From contig NZ_CP031557.1 of NCBI RefSeq assembly GCF_003403075.1, positions 558,001 to 622,000 of the forward strand: 64,000 nucleotides of DNA, written 5' to 3'. Both the position numbers and the translations under genes were made by a program. This document shows positions 8,290 through 17,031 of this stretch, piece by piece; the first letter of the stretch is position 1, and each line of letters opens with the position of its first letter. The notes below the pieces were generated by a model. That model had not been told where the DNA came from. It did not search any database and saw only the letters and a program-made list of their open reading frames with translations. The DNA comes from Flavobacterium psychrotrophum (lineage in GTDB: Bacteria; Bacteroidota; Bacteroidia; Flavobacteriales; Flavobacteriaceae).

Positions 8290-9894
8290 ATGAGACTAAG
8301 ACTACTTACTTTACTGTGCACCCTTTCGCTATTTAAAGCAAACGCAATAACATATTATGTAAATGCTTCGGCTACAGGAAACGGCACAGGCCTTAGCTGG
8401 GACAATGCTTTTACCGATTTACAAAACGCCCTTAGCATTGCTGTTTATGGCGATGAGATATGGGTAGCCGCCGGGCAGTATAAGCCTACAGCATCTGCTA
8501 CCCGCACGGTCTCTTTTGTATTGAAAGACGGCGTTAATGTGCGCGGGGGCTTTGCAGGTACAGAAACTTCTGTAAGCCAGAGAAATATAGCAGCTAACCC
8601 TACTACACTAAACGGAGATATTGGCGAAATTGGTGAAACAAGCGACAACTCACATAACATAATCCGCGCTTCAGGGCTTACAACAACGGTTATCCTGGAT
8701 GGCTTCAGGATTATTAACGGTAACAGCGGCAGCTCATATAACGGTGCAGGGCTTAAGGTAAGCGGAGCTATGAGCGGGATGTTGCACCTACAGAACTGCT
8801 ATTTCTTTGCTAATAAGGCTTCGAACTATGGTGGTGCATTATACATTCAAAATTCAAAAGTAACTGTAGAAGATTGTGAGTTCAGGGGCAATAATGCAGG
8901 TAACCAGGGCGGTGCAATCTATACATTAAATAGTGGCAATCAATCGACACTGATTATTAAAGGCACAAAATTTATTGGCAACTCAGCATATTTAGGGGCG
9001 TGTGTTTCAAACGCCAGCGAATATAAAGTACTAAGCATTGACAGGTGTATTTTTACAAACAACACGTCCAGGAACAGCATTATAGATATTGACCATTTTC
9101 TAAATGCAAAAATTTACAACTCATACATTATAGGGAATACCGTAAATGATTTTAGCGCAAACATACTGGCAGTGAGCCATTACGCTAACAGCACTGCGGA
9201 TGATTTTGAAATGGTAAACTGTACGGTAGTAAACAATTATAATATATACACTAATGGTGTACAACAGGAAATTATAGACCTGTACAAATCATACTATAAA
9301 ATAAGAAACTGTATCATCTATGGAAATACCGCTTACCAGGGCAGGCAGTTGCAACAGTTTAAAGCGGTTTCTAACTCTATTGTAGAGGGCGGATATGCTA
9401 ACAATAGCGAAAACAGCAATGCAATCCCTTTATTTGTAAATGCTAATACTACAGCTACAGCTAATTTTGACGCAACTAATTTTAACTACGAGCTTACCGC
9501 GCAATCTCCCGGTATTAATGCCGGAAATAATGCTTATGTAAACAACTTGTACCCTAAAGACCTTAATAACGCAGAACGCCTTCAGGGCACTATTGTAGAC
9601 CTTGGCGCTTATGAGTCTGATGTGGAATTTACAGCGGTAGCAAGTAATTTTAATGCGCTTAGTATTACTGCATACCCTAACCCGTTTATAACAGATTTAT
9701 TTATTACAGTAGCAGAACAACCTGAGTATGCTCATGTTTATGATGTAAGTGGCAGGCTTGTAGCCACCCCGGAATTTACTTTAGAAAATGGTGTTGTAAA
9801 GCTGAACTTACAGGGTGTAAAACAAAAGGGCATTTATATTCTAAAGCTATTTTATAAGGAGAAGGAGATCGTGAAAAAAATTATAAAGCAATAA
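8290..9894 (+). CDS. Secreted right-handed beta-helix protein with type IX sorting domain
   Basis: The 534-residue product starts with a signal peptide (MRLRLLTLLCTLSLFKANA). It then shows the YYVNASATGNGTGLSWDNAFTDLQ motif region of parallel beta-helix / choice-of-anchor Q proteins, and many GGA(L/I)Y-N turns typical of pectate-lyase-like helices. The C-terminus is a type A T9SS domain (AYPNPFITDLF ... KQKGIYILKLF ... KKIIKQ). It is likely a surface or secreted adhesin or polysaccharide-binding protein; no catalytic site is evident. The frame extends 27 bases upstream to 8263, but 8290 places the signal peptide at the N-terminus. Confidence 0.8.
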   Translation: MRLRLLTLLCTLSLFKANAITYYVNASATGNGTGLSWDNAFTDLQNALSIAVYGDEIWVAAGQYKPTASATRTVSFVLKDGVNVRGGFAGTETSVSQRNIAANPTTLNGDIGEIGETSDNSHNIIRASGLTTTVILDGFRIINGNSGSSYNGAGLKVSGAMSGMLHLQNCYFFANKASNYGGALYIQNSKVTVEDCEFRGNNAGNQGGAIYTLNSGNQSTLIIKGTKFIGNSAYLGACVSNASEYKVLSIDRCIFTNNTSRNSIIDIDHFLNAKIYNSYIIGNTVNDFSANILAVSHYANSTADDFEMVNCTVVNNYNIYTNGVQQEIIDLYKSYYKIRNCIIYGNTAYQGRQLQQFKAVSNSIVEGGYANNSENSNAIPLFVNANTTATANFDATNFNYELTAQSPGINAGNNAYVNNLYPKDLNNAERLQGTIVDLGAYESDVEFTAVASNFNALSITAYPNPFITDLFITVAEQPEYAHVYDVSGRLVATPEFTLENGVVKLNLQGVKQKGIYILKLFYKEKEIVKKIIKQ

Positions 9895-9977
9895 CAGCAT
9901 TTAACCCAATGGCTTCAGGGCTTGCTTATGCTTTTTATGTGAGCAAGTATTTGTCTGATGCTTTACATAATTAACAA

Positions 9978-10769
9978 ATGAAACCAATACTATTATCTGC
10001 TTTATTACTGCTGCTTGCCCTAAATGGCTTTGCCCAGCAAATGCAAAACGATTACTTTTTAGGTAAAAACCTTATTTGCCCGCCTGCAGATGCTAAGGAC
10101 GAAGAAATGCTTAAATTGGGGATAGACTGTTTTCAGTTTGAAAAATACCATCCTACAGCAACTAAAATATTTACCGACCTTATAAAGAAAGACAGTACCT
10201 TTTGCGATGCCTGGTTCTTTGCCGGGTACTCATTACGCATACAGGGTATGGTAAAAGAAGCTTCTGTGTTTTATTATATGGCCGATAGCCTTTCTAACAA
10301 CAAATCTGAAGTCTTTAAGCAAAACCTTGCTACAACGCTGTTTATGGCTGGCGCTACTAAAGTAGCCCGTAAAAAGTTTACAGAGATGGTGCAGTATTTT
10401 CCGCAAAATCCGGAAGGATATTATGGCATTGCGCTTACCTCTTTAGATATTAAAGATTTTGAAAACGGGCTTGATTGTATAAACAAAGCCATAGGTAAAT
10501 ACACCTATAATAATCAGGGCGCATTTTACATGAAAGCACTGCTGCTTACACTTACGGGGCAGTATAGCGATGGCCTGCACTTTTTAGAAAAATGTAAAAG
10601 CCAGTTTAAAAAAGATGATAACTACAATACTGCCATGGCCGTATGCCTCTACCGGACCGGTGGAGAAAAAAATGATGAAAAGATACTTAAAGCCGCTGAT
10701 AAGGCTAAGGCAAAAGTAAAGCAAAAAGACAAGGTACTACCGGAATTGCTTGCACTATTGCCCAATTAG
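9978..10769 (+). CDS. Exported TPR-repeat protein
   Basis: The 263-residue product has a signal peptide (MKPILLSALLLLLALNGFAQ) and degenerate tetratricopeptide repeats through the rest (FADAWFFAGYSLR-like helices, GYYGIALTSLDIKDFENGLDCINKA). A lysine-rich C-terminal region follows. TPR proteins of this kind scaffold periplasmic or outer-membrane complexes; the partner is not indicated. It follows the beta-helix gene by 83 bases on the same strand and could be co-transcribed. It ends 3 bases before the convergent DoxX gene. Confidence 0.65.
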   Translation: MKPILLSALLLLLALNGFAQQMQNDYFLGKNLICPPADAKDEEMLKLGIDCFQFEKYHPTATKIFTDLIKKDSTFCDAWFFAGYSLRIQGMVKEASVFYYMADSLSNNKSEVFKQNLATTLFMAGATKVARKKFTEMVQYFPQNPEGYYGIALTSLDIKDFENGLDCINKAIGKYTYNNQGAFYMKALLLTLTGQYSDGLHFLEKCKSQFKKDDNYNTAMAVCLYRTGGEKNDEKILKAADKAKAKVKQKDKVLPELLALLPN

Positions 10770-10772
10770 CAA

Positions 10773-11201
10773 CTATGCAAACATATACTTTTTCTTTTTG
10801 TGTATCAGCCCGTCGATAGAGTATTTTCCACTACCGGTAATAAGAAGCAAAACATAAATTAAAAGATATAGTATAGGTAGTTCCTGTTTTTCAAGGCCAT
10901 CATGACCATGTACAATAAATACAGCAACAACCATAGTTACAATAAGCGGCAGGGTAACCAGGCGTGTTGCAAAACCAATAATTAAAAGTGCTGAACAAAT
11001 AAGTTCTGAAAATACGGCCAAAAATAGCGAAGCACCTTCTCCAATTCCTATTGGATCTGCAAATTCTACAGGCCCGGGAGCCATCAGCATTTTGAATTTT
11101 TGAATACCATGTGTAAGCATTAATAATCCTACAACTATACGCACAATAAGCAGTGCCAGGCTATTCATCTTTTTATCGATGGAGCTGTTAAAAATCCACA
11201 T
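10773..11201 (-). CDS. DoxX family membrane protein
   Basis: A 142-residue protein with four predicted membrane helices and the DoxX pattern: LIVRIVVGLLMLTHGIQKFKML at the first helix, then ASLFLAVFSELICSALLIIGFATR. DoxX-like proteins are inner-membrane proteins linked to quinol oxidation or redox homeostasis; the function here is inferred only from family. It stands alone and is convergent with the TPR gene. Confidence 0.85.
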   Translation of the reverse strand: MWIFNSSIDKKMNSLALLIVRIVVGLLMLTHGIQKFKMLMAPGPVEFADPIGIGEGASLFLAVFSELICSALLIIGFATRLVTLPLIVTMVVAVFIVHGHDGLEKQELPILYLLIYVLLLITGSGKYSIDGLIHKKKKYMFA

Positions 11202-11379
11202 AATAGTAATTATTTTAAGTTGATCAAGACGGCTAAAATTAAGAAAATATTTACATATTCAATGTTAAGCTTTTAAATAAATTTCACGATACCAGCTACT
11301 TAAGCTTTATTTGTAAAACGGCTTTTACACTAAATTTTTCTCAAAGAAAACGCGTATTCAATCTCAAGTTACAAAATAT

Positions 11380-12291
11380 TTACCAATGCTTCAAAACGAA
11401 ATACCAAAAAGCCATTGTTAAAAATGAAAGCGGGATGCCCACGCCTATCATCATTCCTGCTAACCGGGGCTTTAAACCATGTGCCGATGCTATGATCGCG
11501 GCAGTTATCATGGGTGGTGTGGCAGCCTCCATTACAGAGATGTCTATGTCTTCGCCGCGGAGTCTAAAAACTACTTTATAAAGCACTAAAAAAAATGCAG
11601 GTATAAGCAATAGCTTAACAAAAAGCCCTAATCCTAAAAAGCCCCAATGACGGCTTTTTCGCTCTATTTTTAACTGTAATCCTACTGCCACAAGCGCCAC
11701 AGGCGTTACACAGCTGCCCAACTTTTGCAGCATACTTTGTACGGGATCTGCAAAATCTAAATGGCAGATGTTGATGACCAAACCAATAACAAAGGCTATG
11801 AACGGAGGAAACAGTACTACCCGCCTGGCAATATCAGGACCGGATGGCTGGCCTTTAGAGTACAGTATAGCTACAATTATACCCAGTGTACTGAGCATAA
11901 CAAAGGTACCCGGCTGGTCTACCAATATTGCGGTCTTTAATCCTTCTTTACCATACAGCGCCTCTATAACAGGGAAGCCTATAAATGATGAGTTTAAAAA
12001 ACCCGAAGTGATAATAAGGCAGCCCTGCAATTTTTTTGGCCACTTTAAAATTTTTCCAAGTCCGGCAAAAATGAGCCATGATAGTAAAAAACTGCCCCAG
12101 CCTACGCCTACAGGATATAGTATTTTTTCGCTGATTTGTATTTTTGGGATGTAGTATAAAGACAATGCAGGCAGTAGCAGATATATGGCAAACTGGTTTA
12201 GCGCCACATGGGCATTAGCAGGTATTGCTTTTACCTTTTGAAAGCCAAGGCCGGCAAAAAGGCAAATAAATATCAGGATAAGACTATCCAT
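11380..12291 (-). CDS. AEC family transporter (auxin efflux carrier-like permease)
   Basis: A 303-residue polytopic protein with about ten hydrophobic segments in two halves of five. The N-terminal half has LNQFAIYLLLPALSL and the mid-region SSFIGFPVIEALYG, both characteristic of the AEC/MdcF family, which moves organic anions such as malate or malonate across the inner membrane. The substrate cannot be read from sequence. It is divergent from the Rrf2 gene. Confidence 0.85.
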   Translation of the reverse strand: MDSLILIFICLFAGLGFQKVKAIPANAHVALNQFAIYLLLPALSLYYIPKIQISEKILYPVGVGWGSFLLSWLIFAGLGKILKWPKKLQGCLIITSGFLNSSFIGFPVIEALYGKEGLKTAILVDQPGTFVMLSTLGIIVAILYSKGQPSGPDIARRVVLFPPFIAFVIGLVINICHLDFADPVQSMLQKLGSCVTPVALVAVGLQLKIERKSRHWGFLGLGLFVKLLLIPAFFLVLYKVVFRLRGEDIDISVMEAATPPMITAAIIASAHGLKPRLAGMMIGVGIPLSFLTMAFWYFVLKHW

Positions 12292-12370
12292 AAAGCTTTA
12301 AATTTTTACCAAAGTTACGCAAGGCTATGGCAAATAATGCCTTACATAACCGATAAATATAGGCTAAAAA

Positions 12371-12401
12371 TTGAAAAAACGTAAAATTAGTCGTACATTG
12401 G
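12371..12401 (+). promoter_or_regulatory. Candidate promoter of the Rrf2-oxidoreductase pair
   Basis: TTG at 12371-12373, a 20-base spacer, then TACATTGG at 12394-12401, one base off TAnnTTTG. It lies 20 bases upstream of the Rrf2 start, which would allow autoregulation. Confidence 0.4.
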
Positions 12402-12420
12402 TAACATATATTATTACAGA

Positions 12421-12828
12421 ATGATTTCCGGTAAATTTGCCATAACAGTTCATATCCTTACCCTGATGGCGAGGCATCCGGACGAATTCCTTTCTTCAGA
12501 ATTTATATCAGGCAGCATGAACATTAACCCTGTATTGGTACGCAAAGAAATAGGGAACCTTAAAAAGAATAATATTGTAGAAAGCCGCGAAGGTAAGTTT
12601 GGGGGTACCCGCCTTGCCAAGCCTGCTGCCGAAATTACTCTTGAGGAAATTTATAACCTTACTTTTGAGTGCGTGTCATTAGGCTATGCTAAGAACGACC
12701 CAAACCCGGATTGCTGTATAGGCAAAAAAATAAACCAAAACCTCGACGGGCTGTATCAGGACATCAACCAGAAAATATGCGGACATATGAAGGCTATTAC
12801 GCTGGCAGGCTTTAGTGAACAGTTTTAA
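12421..12828 (+). CDS. Rrf2 family transcriptional regulator (YwnA/HypR-like)
   Basis: The 135-residue protein is a winged-helix Rrf2 regulator (VHILTLMARHPDEFLSSEFI; recognition region VRKEIGNLKKNNIVESREGKFGGTRLAKP). It lacks the spaced IscR-type Fe-S cysteines but has the NPDCCIGKKI stretch near residue 98, at the place where YwnA/HypR-type sensors carry a conserved redox Cys. It is followed 44 bases later by an NAD(P)-binding protein, the same arrangement as ywnA-ywnB of Bacillus subtilis. A role in oxidative, hypochlorite or electrophile sensing is inferred. There is no direct evidence for the ligand. Confidence 0.8.
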   Translation: MISGKFAITVHILTLMARHPDEFLSSEFISGSMNINPVLVRKEIGNLKKNNIVESREGKFGGTRLAKPAAEITLEEIYNLTFECVSLGYAKNDPNPDCCIGKKINQNLDGLYQDINQKICGHMKAITLAGFSEQF

Positions 12829-12872
12829 TACAAATAACCAGAACCTTTATTATAACATAAATTACAAAGACT

Positions 12873-13520
12873 ATGAAAGTAGCAATTATAGGAGCAACAG
12901 GATTTACAGGTAGTGCCATTGTAAACGAGTTTGCACAACGGGGCCACCGTGCCACCGCCATAAGCCGCCACCCAAAAGAAGATGCCGCAGATGGTGTAAC
13001 CAATGTTAAGGCAGACATTTTTGACACTAAAAACCTTGTAGAAATACTTAATGGGCATGATGCCGTTATAAGCGCATATAATCCCGGATGGTCTAACCCG
13101 GATATTTATGAAGACTACCTTCGCGGTGCCCGTTTTATACAGGATGCCGTAAAAAAGTCTGATGTTAAACGCCTTATTGTTGTAGGTGGTGCCGGAAGCC
13201 TTTATGTAGCTCCGGGCTTACAGCTGGTAGACACACCTAAATTTCCGCAGGAATTTAAGCCAGGTGCTACTGCCGTGCGTGAATACCTCAACATACTTAA
13301 AGCAGAAAACGACCTTGACTGGGTATTTTTTAGCCCGGCAATAGAAATGCACGCGGGCATTACAACAGGCCGTACAGGCAAATACCGCCTGGGCTTTGAC
13401 AGCCCCGTGTTTGATGAACACCACCGCAATACACTATCTGTAGAAGACCTTGCTGTTGTAATAGCAGATGAAGCCGAAACACCACGTTTCCGCAGGCAGC
13501 GTTTTACAGCAGGATACTAA
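12873..13520 (+). CDS. NAD(P)-binding oxidoreductase (YwnB-like atypical SDR)
   Basis: A 215-residue protein with the N-terminal dinucleotide motif GATGFTGSAIV and the atypical-SDR/NmrA-like pattern KRLIVVGGAGSLYVAPG. It lacks a classical YxxxK catalytic pair at the usual spot. It is probably a cytosolic NAD(P)H-binding reductase or a redox-sensing protein. It is the second gene of a likely two-gene operon with the Rrf2 regulator and ends at a good terminator (13562-13592). Confidence 0.85.
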   Translation: MKVAIIGATGFTGSAIVNEFAQRGHRATAISRHPKEDAADGVTNVKADIFDTKNLVEILNGHDAVISAYNPGWSNPDIYEDYLRGARFIQDAVKKSDVKRLIVVGGAGSLYVAPGLQLVDTPKFPQEFKPGATAVREYLNILKAENDLDWVFFSPAIEMHAGITTGRTGKYRLGFDSPVFDEHHRNTLSVEDLAVVIADEAETPRFRRQRFTAGY

Positions 13521-13561
13521 GTTGTAAAGTTTCTAAATTCTTTTTGAGCTTTATAAATATC

Positions 13562-13598
13562 AATGGGCTGCCTTATTAAAGTGCAGCCCATTTTTTTT
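13562..13598 (+). terminator. Rho-independent terminator after the YwnB-like gene
   Basis: AATGGGCTGC (13562-13571) pairs perfectly with GCAGCCCATT (13583-13592), followed by a run of T. Confidence 0.85.
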
Positions 13599-13642
13599 AA
13601 AATTGCATCGCATTTCTAAACCCAAAGCATCCCGCTTTTTTA

Positions 13643-13685
13643 CTTTGAAACTTTGTTACTCTGAAGCTTCGAAACTTTGCGACTC
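13643..13685. repeat. Short tandem-like CTTTGAAACTTTG-type repeat
   Basis: The motif TTTGAAACTTTG and its variant TCGAAACTTTG occur twice within 40 bases, each followed by a CTCT-type tail. A related stretch lies in opposite orientation at 47217-47256. No function is evident. It runs up to the start region of meaB. Confidence 0.35.
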
Positions 13686-13727
13686 TCCCTCTTTTGCCGT
13701 ACTTTTACACTTCCAATACTTTCTATT

Positions 13728-14834
13728 GTGCACGAACCGCAACTGCCCCATAACAGCGCCCTAAACGAAATTAACGGCATCAGCCAGCCGGAGGCCTTAA
13801 GCCCCCAGGCTGCGGCGCACGTTACGCAAATGCGGCGCAGGCAGCCTACGGCACAAGAACTTGTTGCAGGTATACTTGCAAGAAATAAAACTGCGCTTAG
13901 CCGTGCCATAACACTTATTGAGAGTAAAAACCCTAAACATCTTGAAAAAGCTAATGCTGTAATTAGCCAATGCCTTCCTTATGCAGATAAATCGGTTCGT
14001 ATAGGTATTACCGGTGTACCCGGTGTGGGCAAGAGTACGTTTATAGAGGCTTTTGGCAAGCACCTTACGGCACAGGGTAAAAAGGTTGCTGTACTGGCGG
14101 TAGACCCCAGTAGTTCGCTTTCGCACGGTAGCATACTGGGCGACAAAACCCGTATGGAAGAATTGGTTAAGGATGAAAATGCTTATATACGCCCCTCTGC
14201 ATCGGGAGATACATTAGGCGGTGTGGCGCGCAAAACCCGTGAAGCCATTATTTTATGCGAAGCCTGTGGTTTTGATACCATTATTATAGAGACTGTAGGG
14301 GTGGGGCAGAGCGAAACCGCAGTGCACAGTATGGTCGATTTTTTCCTGCTGCTGCAAATTGCAGGTGCCGGAGATGAGCTACAGGGCATAAAGCGCGGTA
14401 TTATGGAAATGGCCGACTTAATTGTAATAAACAAAGCCGACGGCGATAACCTTAAACGTGCCCGCCTGGCAAAGACTGAATATAACCGTGCGTTGCACCT
14501 TTTTCCGGCTAAGGCGTCAGGGTGGCTGCCAAAGGTTACTACCTGTAGTGCGCTGAACCATGAAGGCATAGCTGATGTATGGAAAGAAGTGAGTGACTAT
14601 TTTGAAGATACTAAAGCAAGTGATTATTTTAATACCCACAGGCGTGAGCAAAATGCGTACTGGCTTACCGAAACTATAAATGAGCAGCTAAAGACGGATT
14701 TTTACTCCCAATCTGGTATTGCAGCCTTGTTAGATGAAAATAAACTGCTTGTACAACAAAACCTGCTCTCTCCTTTTGCCGCTGCACAGCAGTTGCTGGA
14801 AGCATATTTTTCGGGGAAAGACGGTAAAAAATAG
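13728..14834 (+). CDS. meaB: Methylmalonyl-CoA mutase-associated GTPase MeaB
   Basis: MeaB is a G3E/SIMIBI-class GTPase that loads and protects the B12 cofactor of methylmalonyl-CoA mutase. The P-loop is GVPGVGKSTF, followed by the family block VDPSSSLSHGSILGDKTRM, then ETVGVGQSET and the base-recognition motif NKAD. The frame is open upstream to 13677. GTG at 13728 (MHEPQLPHNS; 368 aa) is a reasonable start, but the conserved family region begins near ATG 13830 (MRRRQPTAQEL), so the start is uncertain. No mutase genes are in the window, and no B12 riboswitch was seen upstream. Confidence 0.9.
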   Translation: MHEPQLPHNSALNEINGISQPEALSPQAAAHVTQMRRRQPTAQELVAGILARNKTALSRAITLIESKNPKHLEKANAVISQCLPYADKSVRIGITGVPGVGKSTFIEAFGKHLTAQGKKVAVLAVDPSSSLSHGSILGDKTRMEELVKDENAYIRPSASGDTLGGVARKTREAIILCEACGFDTIIIETVGVGQSETAVHSMVDFFLLLQIAGAGDELQGIKRGIMEMADLIVINKADGDNLKRARLAKTEYNRALHLFPAKASGWLPKVTTCSALNHEGIADVWKEVSDYFEDTKASDYFNTHRREQNAYWLTETINEQLKTDFYSQSGIAALLDENKLLVQQNLLSPFAAAQQLLEAYFSGKDGKK

Positions 14835-14869
14835 ATAACAGATAACAGACAAATAATAAACCCTATACT

Positions 14870-15328
14870 ATGTTGAAAGATACTGCTGACGTACAGCTAA
14901 AACAAGAAAAATTTATTAAGACAATATGCGAAACCGGTATTGTTTACGGTTTAGAAAATGAGGAGGGATTTGCTACTTCATATTCAAATGAATATGAGAA
15001 TGAAGACGGCGAGCCTGTAGAAGTAATTTGCTTTTGGTCTGAAAAAGCGTATGCCAATGACTGTATAAAAGAAGACTGGAGCACATTTAATATTGCAGAA
15101 ATACCACTGGCAGATTTTATTGAAAACTGGTGTATAGGCATGCATAATGATGAGTTACTGGCAGGTACTGATTTTGACAGTAATATGTTTGGTACAGAAA
15201 CAGAACCTTTGGCAATAATAATCCAGATTATTGAAGAGCTGAAGAGCACAGGAAAAACGATAACCTTAGAAAGTTATGAAAACATTGAGGAGCTGGAAAG
15301 CCAGGTAAATGATAGTCTTGAAGATTAA
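14870..15328 (+). CDS. DUF2750 domain protein
   Basis: An acidic 152-residue cytosolic protein matching DUF2750 as I recall it: an N-terminal helix (KQEKFIKTICETGIVYGLENEEG), a central CFWSEKAYANDC strand-helix, then IPLADFIENWCIGMHNDELLAGTDFD. The molecular function of the family is unknown. It follows meaB by 36 bases on the same strand. Confidence 0.7.
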   Translation: MLKDTADVQLKQEKFIKTICETGIVYGLENEEGFATSYSNEYENEDGEPVEVICFWSEKAYANDCIKEDWSTFNIAEIPLADFIENWCIGMHNDELLAGTDFDSNMFGTETEPLAIIIQIIEELKSTGKTITLESYENIEELESQVNDSLED

Positions 15329-15358
15329 TAAGACCCTGCTTTTCTAAAACTGTCATGC

Positions 15359-15450
15359 CGAGGAAAGAAGCCATCTTTTATTGGTAATCTATCATAATGC
15401 CATCCAATCTGTAAACAGTTGGTTGTATGATTAGATCGCTTCGTTCCTCG
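15359..15450. repeat. MITE-like interspersed repeat with inverted ends
   Basis: CGAGGAAAGAAGCCATCT at 15359-15376 is matched by AGATCGCTTCGTTCCTCG at 15433-15450 as an inverted repeat (16 of 18 positions). Both arms resemble the ends of the repeats at 4621-4954 (GATTGCTTCGTC). The 56-base centre has no coding capacity. Confidence 0.7.
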
Positions 15451-15498
15451 CGATGGCTATACTTATAACTTTTGATAGCAATATCCGAAAACGGATAG

Positions 15499-15999
15499 CT
15501 ATTTTACCGGAATATAAATATCCTCTTCGCTATCGTCATCCCCATTTCTATATTTATCACCCAATATTTCAAAGTGTGGGCGGGTATCTAAACTGTAGCC
15601 AAACTGAGGCAGCCATTCTGCCAAAATATACCTGAATACTTCCGTTGCATTTTTGGAGTTCCCCGTATAATGAAATACAGCATATTTTCCGGCAGGAATT
15701 GTATACGTTTCCATACCATCAGGTATTGACTCAAAATCATTTACTGCCACAGCTGCCCACTTTTCAAAAGAAACTATGGGACTGAAATTTTCAAAGAAGC
15801 TCTCAGTATAATTTTGTAATGAAAATCGCTCGTTAGAAGTTGCATTAGTTATCTCTCTTTTACGCGGCATAAAACCCGCCCATAGCTTATAAGTGGTATT
15901 TTGGGCAAAACTCATATTCTGGCGTATGCCAATAAGCTTTGTTTCAGGATAATCAATAATAATAGGATTGGTCAGGCCAAGGTTAGTCCCAATACTCAT
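15499..15999 (-). CDS. GyrI-like (AraC effector-binding) small-molecule-binding domain protein
   Basis: A 166-residue stand-alone GyrI-like domain: two repeats of the SHS2 fold, with the second half ending in IPAGKYAVFHYTG ... ILAEWLPQFGYSLDTRPHFEIL, the typical family pattern. Such proteins bind hydrophobic cations or inhibitors and some hydrolyse electrophiles. There is no DNA-binding domain. The start overlaps the end of the upstream secreted-protein gene by 17 bases, which suggests translational coupling. Confidence 0.75.
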   Translation of the reverse strand: MSIGTNLGLTNPIIIDYPETKLIGIRQNMSFAQNTTYKLWAGFMPRKREITNATSNERFSLQNYTESFFENFSPIVSFEKWAAVAVNDFESIPDGMETYTIPAGKYAVFHYTGNSKNATEVFRYILAEWLPQFGYSLDTRPHFEILGDKYRNGDDDSEEDIYIPVK

Positions 16000-16867
16000 T
16001 TTCGTATGTTTTAATGCACTGTACTTTGTCGTCTTTTAAAATCTTAACCTCTTTAAGATGGTGGCTGGGAGTGAACTTACTGTCGTAAATAAAAATTTCT
16101 TTAGTATCAAATTTTTGTTCGCGCAGCGGGTTGCCATATTCGTCATACAGCATTTCAAATATGGGTTCGCCATAAGCAAATTCCTTTTTACTGGCAGGTA
16201 TATTATTTTCAAAACGGCTCACTATACGGCTGGTTTCCTGGCCTTTTATCATGGTGCGGTCGTCTATTACATTGCCATCATAATCATATACGTAAATTTT
16301 TACCGATTGTGGTTCACCCGTAAAAGGAGGTGTGTATTGTTCTACTCTTTTCATGTTACCCTCTGTAAATTCTTTTTCGAGCACAGTAACCGTAGCTCCT
16401 ACAGATGTTGATGTTTCTTTGGTTTTATGAGCATTATCGTACTTCATTTTTTGTACCGCAATACCCGATGGCGTTGTAGAAATAACACTAAGCACCTGAC
16501 CTTTTTTGTAAGTATAAGCTTCGTCAACCTGTAATTTACCTTTTACAGTCTTACGGTAATGTACCAGGTCATTACCTATATATTCGCTAAGTTCTTCACT
16601 TACCAGGGTGTCATTACAAATATATTGTACAGCCGCTACTTTGTCTTTATCATATTTGTAGAGTGTACGGTTTACAACCATGTGCCCGTTAAAGGCTTTC
16701 ATCTTACTTACCTCTTCGGTAAGCAGGCCTTTTTTGTCGTAACTGTAGGTAACCTCTTCATTATTACAAGGATTAATGATATGGCGGGTTTTAAGCTTTT
16801 TATTTTGGCTGAAAGAAGCCACTGTTATCAATAAAAGAAGTGTGGTAAAGTGTAAGGTTTGTTTCAT
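15983..16867 (-). CDS. Secreted protein of unknown function with YD-like repeats
   Basis: A 294-residue protein with a signal peptide (MKQTLHFTTLLLLITVASFS) and tandem strand repeats such as YSYDKKGLLTEEV, YKYDKDKVAAVQY, YDYDGNVIDD and YDEYGNPLREQ. These resemble short YD/RHS-type repeats common in exported Bacteroidota proteins. No enzymatic motif was recognised. It precedes and overlaps the GyrI-like gene, so the two are probably one transcript. Confidence 0.6.
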   Translation of the reverse strand: MKQTLHFTTLLLLITVASFSQNKKLKTRHIINPCNNEEVTYSYDKKGLLTEEVSKMKAFNGHMVVNRTLYKYDKDKVAAVQYICNDTLVSEELSEYIGNDLVHYRKTVKGKLQVDEAYTYKKGQVLSVISTTPSGIAVQKMKYDNAHKTKETSTSVGATVTVLEKEFTEGNMKRVEQYTPPFTGEPQSVKIYVYDYDGNVIDDRTMIKGQETSRIVSRFENNIPASKKEFAYGEPIFEMLYDEYGNPLREQKFDTKEIFIYDSKFTPSHHLKEVKILKDDKVQCIKTYENEYWD

Positions 16868-16992
16868 ACAAAAAAGGTATTGGCAAAACGTAAAGATACG
16901 TAATTATTGGTACGTATAATCGAGCAAAAATCACGCCATAAAGCATAAGCATCGAAAATAAGGAAAACGATATAGCATATTATAAAAAAGGT

Positions 16993-17000
16993 TATATTTG
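16993..17000 (+). promoter_or_regulatory. -7 element upstream of the T9SS type B gene
   Basis: TATATTTG matches TAnnTTTG exactly, 31 bases before the ATG at 17032. No TTG is present at the expected -33 position. Confidence 0.4.
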
Positions 17001-17031
17001 GTGTGAAACACACACTTATAATCAGCTGTTT

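Noticed and set aside
13599..13727. Cobalamin riboswitch near meaB
   Set aside because: No B12-box-like sequence or complex fold; only a short CTTTGAAACTTTG repeat.
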